64,000 nucleotides of DNA from JBBDWJ01 sp963824095 (GTDB lineage Bacteria > Acidobacteriota > Terriglobia > Bryobacterales > UBA6623): positions 372,001 to 436,000 of the forward strand of contig CAWGNS010000014.1 in the NCBI GenBank assembly GCA_963824095.1. The letters run 5' to 3'. Below the pieces are notes generated by a model that did not search any database, had not been told where the DNA came from, and saw only the letters and a list, made by a program, of their open reading frames with translations. This document shows, in pieces, positions 52,266 through 61,918 of this stretch (its first letter is position 1; each line of letters begins with the position of its first letter). A program made the position numbers and the translations under genes.

Positions 52266-55200
52266 CTATTGCGCTTCGGGTCCGTAGAGTAACGCTACGG
52301 GAATGGTTCGCAGGGCTTCGGCCACGGCTACGATTCCGTTGTTGGCCGCAACCGGCTCGGCCGTGAAGGCGTTGCATAGCGATGCCGGTCGCAATCCCTC
52401 GGGCAGCACGAGTTGGGTATCTTGCCAGAGGTCGGCGCCCGGGGGCTCCTGGCGAAACACCGCGTTCAGGCGCGCAACCACGGCGATCAGCGTGCGGCCC
52501 TGGTGACGGCGCGCAAAGGCTACCGCGTGGTTCCAGTAGAGGCCGCTCACCTCGAGCGGAACGTATTCTCCCTGCAGAAACAGGCCGGGCGCCGCGCGCC
52601 GCAACCCCAATCCAACGGCGCTGAGGTACATCTTGATGCGCCCGTCGGTCCAATGCGCAAACAGCTCGCCGACACGCTGGCGAATGTCATCGGCGGAAAG
52701 CTTTGAACCGGCAGGCAACCCCGCGAGGTGAGAATTCACGCCGGCGATCTGCAGCGCCGCGCCGGCCAGCGGCCCGGTCTCTTCCAGCAGACGTTTCCGG
52801 CGCGCGAAATCCACCGGCCGCCGGTTGTCAGGATCGACGAGGCTGAAATCCCACAACTCGTTGCCCTGGTAGAAATCCGGCACACCGGGCGAAGCCAGCT
52901 TCAGCACGAGCTGCGCCAGCGAGTTCCTCATCCCCAACGGCGCAATCCGCCTCTGGAACGGAACGAACAGCGAAAGAAAACGGTTGGACAGCGAACCACG
53001 CAGCGTGCGGTCCACGAACCGCAATACAGCCTGCTCGTAATCTTCGAACGGATTGACCCAGCTCGTATGGAGCTTGGCTTCGCGGATCGCCTTGGTCATG
53101 TATTGCTGCAGGCGCTGCACCAGGTCTTCGGTCGCCTCCTCGGGCGAGTCGACCGGCCAGGCCCCCAGCAGAGCCTGATAGAAGAGATACTCGTCGTTGC
53201 GGTCGGGCGCCGGCATGCCTTCGACGGTGGTGCGATTGCCGGCGTTGAGCCGCGCCCAGCGTGCGGTTTCCTTGCGCCACTCGTCGGGCAACTCCGACAG
53301 CACGTTGAGGCGCGCGCGGGCGTCCTCGCCGCGCTTGGTGTCGTGCGTCGCGGTGGTGAGCATCGAGAAGGGCCACAGCCGCTGGCGATGGGCATTGGCT
53401 TCGTGAAATTCGCCGGGCGAACGGCCGAAGCGGTAGAGATCGCCCTCGACCTCGTTCAGCGAGACCAGCGGAACGTAGCGATAGAAAGTCGTGTCCTCGA
53501 GACCCTTGGCCTGCACGGGGCCGGTGAACTGCTGGAATTTCATGGCAAAGCGCAGGCGGCGCTCGAGTTCGGTCCCACGGCCGACGGCTTCGGGCCGCGG
53601 CAACAGCGAGTCGCGCACAAACTCGAAGATCGAGGGCTCCATGGCCGGATTGCGGCGCAGCGCGCGGGCGACAGCCGTTTCGATGACCCACACGTCATAG
53701 TCGTTCCAGCCGATTTCGCTGACGTAGGTGCGATAGACCGGAAACGCGGCTACGATCTCGCGCAGCGCGTAGCGCAAGCTGTCGAGCGTAAAGTCGCGTG
53801 AACGGCGGTCCAGCTCGGAGATGCGGTTAAGCTCGAAGGCCAGCACATTGAGCTCGCTAGCCAGCGAGGTGGTCATGACGACCTTCTTGCTCTCGTACAG
53901 CTCATCGGCGGGCAGGCTCGCGCGCCCCGCGAAGCGTGCATACAGCCGTTTGATGCGCTGCGCGTTGTGGGAGTCGACCAACAGCCCACTGACGTCATTA
54001 AGAAAGTCGTAGCCGGTGGTTCCGTCGACATCCCATTCCTCGCGCAGCGTCTCGGCGCCCGAAAGAATCTTCTCGACGACGACGTAAAAGGAGTGCTCGC
54101 GATGCAGCGCTCCGGTTTGCGGATCCGCGCCGGCAACGCCCCGCGGATCGGACCGTCGCAGATCTCCGCCGTCGCCCTGGGCCTGCCGAACGGCTTGCTG
54201 CAAGCGGCGGAAGTATTGCGCCGGGTCGAACAGCCCGTCGGTGTGATCGAGACGCAGTCCGTGGATACGGCCTTCGCGGATATGCTCCAGCACGAGCTCA
54301 TGGGTTGCCTCGAAGACCGCGGGCGCTTCCATCGACAATCCGGCCAGCTCGTTGATGTCGAAGAAGCGGCGATAGTTGATCTCGTGCATCGCCGTGCGCC
54401 AGTAGGCCAGGCGATAGGCCTGGTTTTCGAGCAGCTCGTGCAAGCGGTTGAAGCTCGCCGGCTGACCCGGCGTACCGTTGAAGACCGCGATGTTGACATC
54501 GATGTGGCGGCGGATCTCCGGCGCGGCCTCGATCAGACGCACCAAGCGCTCGCGGGCGACTTCCTTTTCTCGATGGCGCTCGGCGATGCGCTGCTCGTCG
54601 GTTTCGGTGTAGGCGGGAAGGTTGCGGAGCGCCGTCAGGATACTGAGGAACTCCCACAGGTGAGGGTGCTCGGAACCGAGCACCTTTTCGAGCTCGGCGA
54701 TGCGGTTCTCGAATACCAGGCGGCCCTGCCGCGGGTTGATCGGCAGGTTGTGGTCGAAATAGCCAAGCGCGAGCGCGCCTTCTTCGAACGTCAACTGCAA
54801 CTGGCCCAGCTCGAGCACCACGCCATACTGGTCGCCGAGAATCGGCAGCAAGACCTTGCCCTTGAGCTCGGGCTGAATCGGATCCCAGTCGATGTCGAAG
54901 AAGCGCGCGAAAGGCGACGACGGCCCGTTTTCGAGTACGTCGCGCCACCAGGGGTTGGCCGCCGGGTCGACCCCCATGTGATTGGGGACGAAGTCGAGCA
55001 CCAGGCTCATGCCGTGCCGCGCCAGCGCGTCGGTGAAGGCAACGAAATCCTCCTCGCTGCCGACCTCGGGGTTCAGCCGCGAGTGGTCCACGATGTCGTA
55101 ACCGTGGGTGCTGCCGGCGCGGGCGGCGAGCAGCGGCGAGGAGTAGCAATCGGTGATGCCGAGCCCGGCCAGATAGGGCACCAGCTCGCAGGCCTGGCGC

Positions 55201-55301
55201 AGCGTGAATCCGCGGTGGAACTGCAGCCGGTAGGTGCTGGTCGGGACGCGGTTGCGCGCGCGGGTTTCCGCGGATCGGCCGTGCGATTCCGGAGTCGTCA
55301 A
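52266..55301 (-). CDS. treY: Malto-oligosyltrehalose synthase
   Basis: 1011-residue GH13 enzyme that isomerises the reducing-end alpha-1,4 bond of maltodextrins to alpha-1,1. It starts at a TTG (55301) overlapping the treZ stop (TTGA, 4 bp). N-terminal signature PTSTYRLQFHRGFTLRQACELVPYLAGLGITDCYSSPLL; VLDFVPNHMG; nucleophile Asp in IHGLRLDHTDGLFDP; acid Glu in YVVVEKILSGAETL; and the TreY-specific TTATHDTKRGEDARARLNVLSE with the third acid. C-terminal SPGVPDFYQGNELWDFSLVDPDNRRPVD is also diagnostic. Length is somewhat above the usual 700-950 residues. Works with TreZ to release trehalose from glycogen. Confidence 0.95.
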   Translation of the reverse strand: MTTPESHGRSAETRARNRVPTSTYRLQFHRGFTLRQACELVPYLAGLGITDCYSSPLLAARAGSTHGYDIVDHSRLNPEVGSEEDFVAFTDALARHGMSLVLDFVPNHMGVDPAANPWWRDVLENGPSSPFARFFDIDWDPIQPELKGKVLLPILGDQYGVVLELGQLQLTFEEGALALGYFDHNLPINPRQGRLVFENRIAELEKVLGSEHPHLWEFLSILTALRNLPAYTETDEQRIAERHREKEVARERLVRLIEAAPEIRRHIDVNIAVFNGTPGQPASFNRLHELLENQAYRLAYWRTAMHEINYRRFFDINELAGLSMEAPAVFEATHELVLEHIREGRIHGLRLDHTDGLFDPAQYFRRLQQAVRQAQGDGGDLRRSDPRGVAGADPQTGALHREHSFYVVVEKILSGAETLREEWDVDGTTGYDFLNDVSGLLVDSHNAQRIKRLYARFAGRASLPADELYESKKVVMTTSLASELNVLAFELNRISELDRRSRDFTLDSLRYALREIVAAFPVYRTYVSEIGWNDYDVWVIETAVARALRRNPAMEPSIFEFVRDSLLPRPEAVGRGTELERRLRFAMKFQQFTGPVQAKGLEDTTFYRYVPLVSLNEVEGDLYRFGRSPGEFHEANAHRQRLWPFSMLTTATHDTKRGEDARARLNVLSELPDEWRKETARWARLNAGNRTTVEGMPAPDRNDEYLFYQALLGAWPVDSPEEATEDLVQRLQQYMTKAIREAKLHTSWVNPFEDYEQAVLRFVDRTLRGSLSNRFLSLFVPFQRRIAPLGMRNSLAQLVLKLASPGVPDFYQGNELWDFSLVDPDNRRPVDFARRKRLLEETGPLAGAALQIAGVNSHLAGLPAGSKLSADDIRQRVGELFAHWTDGRIKMYLSAVGLGLRRAAPGLFLQGEYVPLEVSGLYWNHAVAFARRHQGRTLIAVVARLNAVFRQEPPGADLWQDTQLVLPEGLRPASLCNAFTAEPVAANNGIVAVAEALRTIPVALLYGPEAQ

Positions 55302-57256
55302 ATTCGTTGGCTTTCCGCGGCCACAACGGGTGTCGCCTTTAGCAGCACCGCGCCTGGACGCATGAATCGGATGCGAACCTTGGAATGTTCCTCTTCTATC
55401 CTAATCGGCTGCGGGTCGAGGCAGTAACGGACATCTTCGGTGGACAGCAGAAGCTGCCAGGTGAGATCCGGACCGATGCGGGCGAAGGGCGCTTGTTGGA
55501 GGACGATCGATCCGGCGCCGGCGAGTTGTACCGCGATCAGCAGATCGCTTGCAGAGGAGGCGGGCCGTTCTGGTGATTGCGATAGCGGCGCAGACAGGTT
55601 GGGCGGCGCGGCGGCGGCGCGGCGCAGCAGCAAGGCGGCCTCGCCCATGGCCTGCACGTTCGCGGGCTCGCGGAGCCGCAGCACGGGTTCGGCGCGGCGC
55701 AGGCCTAGCAGCGCCGTGTAGAGCCTGAGCGTGGGCGCGTGCACGTCCGACGCCCGCTCTTCCCAATTCAAGCGGCTGTTGAGGAACGTCTCGAGCGCCT
55801 GCGGGTCGGGAATCGTTTCGCGCGTCTTGGGGTCGGAGAAGGCCTGGAAGCGCTGGAACTCGCGGCGGCGGCCCTCGGTAACAAGCTTGCCCAAACCGTC
55901 GTGGTGATCGGTGAAAAACTGAAACGGGCTGCCGGCGGCCCACTCCTGCCCCATGAACAGCAGCGGCGTCTCGGGGCAGCACAACAGCAGCGTTGAAGCG
56001 GCGCGATAGGCCGCGAGGTCGATCCCCTGATGCAACCGGTCGCCGAAGGCGCGATTGCCCACCTGATCGTGATTTTGCAGGCAGATCACAAACTGCTCGG
56101 GTGACAGGCCAGTTGGATCGGAGCCGCGCTGGCGTTCGAGAAACACCGATTTCTGGCCGCAGTAGAACCAACCTTTGCGGATCGTCGCCGCGATGTCTTC
56201 GGCGCGGCCGCTGTAGTCCTGGAAGTAGCCGTCGTGGTCGCCTGCGAGCGCGCGGCGCAACTGATGGTGGAAGTCGTCAGCCCACACGGCGTCGAGGCCC
56301 CAGCCGTCCTGCCGGCGCGGCTTCATCATGCGAGCCAGGTTGCGGCTGTCTTCGGCGATGAGCAGCGGTCGCCGCTTCGATGCGGCGAACGATTCGCGAA
56401 CGCGGTCGGTAAGCTCGGCGAGGAAGTGGCGCGGGCTGTCGTCGACGATGGCGTGGGTGGCGTCGAGGCGCAGACCGTCGATGTGAAACTCGTGCAGCCA
56501 GTAGAGCGCATTCTCGAGGAAGAACTGGCGCACGGGCTGGTTGTGCTCGCCGTCGAAATTGATGGCCGGCCCCCAAGGCGTTTGATGGCGGTCGGTGAAG
56601 TAGAACGGACTCAAAGCGCCCAGATAGTTGCCGTCGGGGCCGAGATGGTTGTAAACCACGTCGAGAAAAACGGCTAGCCCCTGCGCGTGCGCATCGTCGA
56701 CGAGTTGGCGCAGGTCGTCGGGCGGCCCATAACAGCGCGCCGGCGCAAACAACGAAACTCCGTCGTAGCCCCAGTTGCGCTCGCCTGGGAAATCGCCGAC
56801 CGGCATCAGTTCGACGGCGGTCACGCCCAATTCGCGCAGCGCCGGGAGGCGGCGCCGGACGCCATCGAAAGTGCCTTCGGGAGTAAACGTGCCGACGTGC
56901 AGCTCATAGATCGCCGCGTCGCGCAGCTCGATCCCGCGCCAGTCGTGATCCGACCAGGGGAAGGTCGAGGAATCGATGACCTGAGACGGCCCGTGCACGC
57001 CTTCGGGCTGATAGCGCGAGGCGACATCGGGGAAGGAGTTCTGACCGTTGAGGCGGTAGCGATAGCGCGTTCCCGCCCCGATCGCCAGAATCTCACTGGC
57101 GAACATGCCTGCGTCGCCGCGAGACAGGGGAAAGTACTGTTGCGCTTCGCCCGGCGCGAGGATCTCTACCTCGACGGTTTGGGAAGAGGGCGACCAGACT
57201 CGGAAACGGACGCTGTCGCCCTGGGGGTGAGCGCCGATGGTGGGTTGCCAGTTCAT
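55298..57256 (-). CDS. treZ: Malto-oligosyltrehalose trehalohydrolase
   Basis: 652-residue GH13 enzyme. N-terminal CBM48-type domain (about 1-95: VRFRVWSPSSQTVEVEIL, GTRYRYRLNGQNSFPDVASRYQPEGVHGPS, the last being TreZ-typical). Catalytic motifs: VFLDVVYNHLGPDGNYL, IDGLRLDATHAIVDDS (nucleophile Asp), LLIAEDSRNLARM (Glu) and CLQNHDQVGNRAFGDRL (Asp). It cleaves the maltosyl-trehalose bond made by TreY. It overlaps treY by 4 bp, so the pair is co-translated. A 396-bp gap with repeats separates it from glgB upstream. Confidence 0.95.
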   Translation of the reverse strand: MNWQPTIGAHPQGDSVRFRVWSPSSQTVEVEILAPGEAQQYFPLSRGDAGMFASEILAIGAGTRYRYRLNGQNSFPDVASRYQPEGVHGPSQVIDSSTFPWSDHDWRGIELRDAAIYELHVGTFTPEGTFDGVRRRLPALRELGVTAVELMPVGDFPGERNWGYDGVSLFAPARCYGPPDDLRQLVDDAHAQGLAVFLDVVYNHLGPDGNYLGALSPFYFTDRHQTPWGPAINFDGEHNQPVRQFFLENALYWLHEFHIDGLRLDATHAIVDDSPRHFLAELTDRVRESFAASKRRPLLIAEDSRNLARMMKPRRQDGWGLDAVWADDFHHQLRRALAGDHDGYFQDYSGRAEDIAATIRKGWFYCGQKSVFLERQRGSDPTGLSPEQFVICLQNHDQVGNRAFGDRLHQGIDLAAYRAASTLLLCCPETPLLFMGQEWAAGSPFQFFTDHHDGLGKLVTEGRRREFQRFQAFSDPKTRETIPDPQALETFLNSRLNWEERASDVHAPTLRLYTALLGLRRAEPVLRLREPANVQAMGEAALLLRRAAAAPPNLSAPLSQSPERPASSASDLLIAVQLAGAGSIVLQQAPFARIGPDLTWQLLLSTEDVRYCLDPQPIRIEEEHSKVRIRFMRPGAVLLKATPVVAAESQRI

Positions 57257-57493
57257 AAAGGGGCGTGTTGGTTTTGCCGGGGAGAACCGTTTGTGCGGGC
57301 GAGCGCGATCACTCGTCCGTGAATCGCTGCCGACACCAGAACACGCGAATCAGAACCGCCGGCGGCAGCCTGCGGGCCAAAGCGGCACCTATGTTGACGT
57401 ATTGGCTCTTTCGAATCGGCGCCTGTGGGTCATGGTGAGATTCCTTTGTGGCCCGCAGTGTGATGGTTTCACCGGTGACCCGTACATTGTGTC

Positions 57494-57532
57494 GCTTCGG
57501 CCCGCGCCCTTACGGGTGCGGCTCTGTCGCTT
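57494..57532. repeat. Hairpin repeat family 2, copy B
   Basis: Same 39-bp unit as at 52216-52254, with inner stem CCC/GGG in place of GGC/GCC and an unchanged TTAC loop and CCGC/GCGG outer stem. Confidence 0.65.
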
Positions 57533-57613
57533 TGTTCGATGTATCGGCGCCCCAGGAAGGAAGTACCATTTCGTTCCCGTTCGAATCACCTCACCGCTTC
57601 GCGGGTCGAGACA

Positions 57614-57629
57614 GACAGGATTGGCTGTC
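57614..57629. repeat. Dispersed palindromic repeat family 1, degenerate copy
   Basis: GACAGGATTGGCTGTC followed by CCAC, 24 bp before the glgB stop codon on the plus-strand map. One base breaks the inner stem compared with other copies. Confidence 0.55.
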
Positions 57630-57652
57630 CCACGCCACCGGCTGGAACACGA

Positions 57653-59560
57653 CTACACCGGTTGGAACACGACGATGCCTAGCGGCGGCAGAGTTACCGT
57701 GATCGAGTGCGAGCGGCCGTGCATCGGGGCCGGCGCCGCCTCGACGCCGCCAGCGTTGCCCTGGCCGCTGCCTCCATAGAGCGTCGCGTCACTGTTGAGC
57801 GCTTCCTTGTACCAGCCGCCGCGCGGCACGCCGATGCGATAGTTATGCCGCGGCACCGGGGTGAAATTGCAGCCGAACACGACGATGTCGTCGGGGTTGC
57901 GTCCGCGCCGCAGGAACGTGATCGTGCTCGAGTCGCGGTCGTTGCAATCGATCCACTCGAAGCCGTGGTAGTCGAACTCCACCTCGTATAACGCCGGCGC
58001 TCCGCGGTAGAACGTGTTCAGATCGCGCACCCAGCGCTGCAGGCCGTGATGCGGCGGAAATTCGAGCAGATGCCATTCGAGGCTGTGGTCGTGATTCCAC
58101 TCGCTCCATTGGCCGAACTCGCTGCCCATGAACATCAGCTTTTTGCCGGGGTGCCCGGTCATATAGCCGTAGAGCAGCCGCAGGTTCGCGAACTTCTGCC
58201 AGTCGTCGCCGGGCATCTTGCCGATCATCGAGCCCTTCAGGTGGACGACTTCGTCGTGCGAAAACGGCAGTACGAAGTTCTCGGTGAAGGCGTAGAGCAT
58301 GCTGAAGGTGATGCGGTCGTGGTGATAGCTGCGGAAGATCGGCTCCTTGGACATGTAGTCGAGCATGTCGTGCATCCAGCCCATGTTCCACTTGTAGCCG
58401 AAGCCCAGTCCGCCCAGATAGGTCGGCCGCGAGACCATCGGCCAAGAAGTCGATTCCTCGGCGATGGTCATCACGTCGGGGTGCTCTTCATAGACGCGGG
58501 CGTTGAACCGCCGCAGGAACTCGACGGCCGCGATGTTTTCCTTGCCGCCGTATTCGTTGGGGATCCACTCGCCTTCCTTGCGGCCGTAGTCCAGATAGAG
58601 CATCGAGGCGACGGCGTCGACGCGCAACCCGTCGATGTGATACTTCTCGAGCCAGAACAGCGCGTTGCTGATGAGAAAGTTGGTCACCTCGCGCCGCCCG
58701 AAGTTAAACACCAGCGTGTCCCATTCAGGATGTTTGCCCTGCCGCGGATCGGCGTGCTCGAAAAGGTGCGTGCCGTCGAAGTAGCCCAGGCCGTGCCCGT
58801 CGGTCGGAAAGTGCGCCGGCACCCAGTCGATGATGACGCCGATACCCCGCTGATGGAGTGTATCGACGAGATACATGAAGTCGTGCGGATTGCCGAATCG
58901 GCTGGTGGGCGCGAAGTAGCCGACGGTCTGATATCCCCAGGAGCCGTCGAAGGGGTGTTCGCAGACGGGCATCAACTCGACGTGCGTGAAGCCCATGTGC
59001 GCCACGTAGTCGGCCAGTTGCTCGGCCGCTTCGCGATAAGTCAGCCAACGTTCGCCTTCCTCGGGCACACGCCGCCACGAACCGAGGTGCAATTCGTAGA
59101 CCGAGATCGGCGCATCGAGCGCATTGCGGCCGCCGCGCGAAGCCATCCACTCGCCATCACCCCACTCGTAGCCGGCAAGATCGAAAACCATCGAAGCCGT
59201 TTGCGGACGAGTCTCGGCGGCGAAGCCGTAAGGGTCGGCTTTGTCGGCCACAAAGGCGTTGTAGCGTGAGTAGACGCGATATTTGTAGAGAGCGCCGCTG
59301 CGAATTTCGGGGATGAAGGTCTCCCACACGCCTGCTTCGCCGCGCAAGCTCATGGGGTGGCGTTCCGGATCCCAATTGTTGAAATCGCCGATCACCGACA
59401 CGCGCTCGGCGTTCGGCGCCCAGACCGCAAAGTGAGTTCCGACCGTGCCGTTGACGCTTTTGACGTGCGCTCCCAGCTTGTCGTAGGTACGGTAGTGCGT
59501 GCCCTCGGCCAATAGGTGCAGGTCGTAATCGCTTAGCAATGCTGTGCTGGTCGTTTCCAT
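57653..59560 (-). CDS. glgB: 1,4-alpha-glucan branching enzyme
   Basis: 635-residue GH13 enzyme. Short N-tail, CBM48 (about 35-125: GTHFAVWAPNAERVSVIGDFNNWDPERHPM, YKYRVYS), then the catalytic barrel: GVIIDWVPAHFPTDGHGLGYFDGTHLFEH, IDGLRVDAVASMLYLDYGR (nucleophile Asp), VMTIAEESTSWP (Glu) and VLPFSHDEVVHLKGSM (Asp). FMGSEFGQWSEWNHDHSLEWHLL is a branching-enzyme signature. Transfers alpha-1,4 segments to alpha-1,6 positions in glycogen. It lacks the extra N-terminal domain of the longer bacterial form. Lies in the treS-glgX-glgB-treZ-treY run, 158 bp after glgX. Confidence 0.96.
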   Translation of the reverse strand: METTSTALLSDYDLHLLAEGTHYRTYDKLGAHVKSVNGTVGTHFAVWAPNAERVSVIGDFNNWDPERHPMSLRGEAGVWETFIPEIRSGALYKYRVYSRYNAFVADKADPYGFAAETRPQTASMVFDLAGYEWGDGEWMASRGGRNALDAPISVYELHLGSWRRVPEEGERWLTYREAAEQLADYVAHMGFTHVELMPVCEHPFDGSWGYQTVGYFAPTSRFGNPHDFMYLVDTLHQRGIGVIIDWVPAHFPTDGHGLGYFDGTHLFEHADPRQGKHPEWDTLVFNFGRREVTNFLISNALFWLEKYHIDGLRVDAVASMLYLDYGRKEGEWIPNEYGGKENIAAVEFLRRFNARVYEEHPDVMTIAEESTSWPMVSRPTYLGGLGFGYKWNMGWMHDMLDYMSKEPIFRSYHHDRITFSMLYAFTENFVLPFSHDEVVHLKGSMIGKMPGDDWQKFANLRLLYGYMTGHPGKKLMFMGSEFGQWSEWNHDHSLEWHLLEFPPHHGLQRWVRDLNTFYRGAPALYEVEFDYHGFEWIDCNDRDSSTITFLRRGRNPDDIVVFGCNFTPVPRHNYRIGVPRGGWYKEALNSDATLYGGSGQGNAGGVEAAPAPMHGRSHSITVTLPPLGIVVFQPV

Positions 59561-59718
59561 GGTTGCTCCATCCCTTCTTTGTAGACAAGCGAACGAGCCT
59601 GCCCGTTACCTACCGTTGCTCGCGGCATGACCACCGCGCGGCGCCGTCTCACGCGTCGAAGCGCGCGGCGCCACAGTCACATCCACAGGCCAGCCGGGTT
59701 TCGCGCCGCCCGGCAGCC

Positions 59719-61905
<2,187 letters not shown>

Positions 61906-61918
61906 GCGTGCGATCGAT

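Larger units (their letters stand above)
57257..57652. other. Intergenic region between glgB and treZ
   Basis: 396 bp without a gene. Holds the family-2 hairpin copy B (57494-57532) and a family-1 degenerate copy (57614-57629) next to the glgB stop. No clear promoter for treZ was found. Confidence 0.5.

Noticed and set aside
52081..52287. Short frame of 68 codons after the deaminase gene
   Set aside because: It lies across palindromes and a dispersed repeat, so it is repeat sequence rather than a gene.
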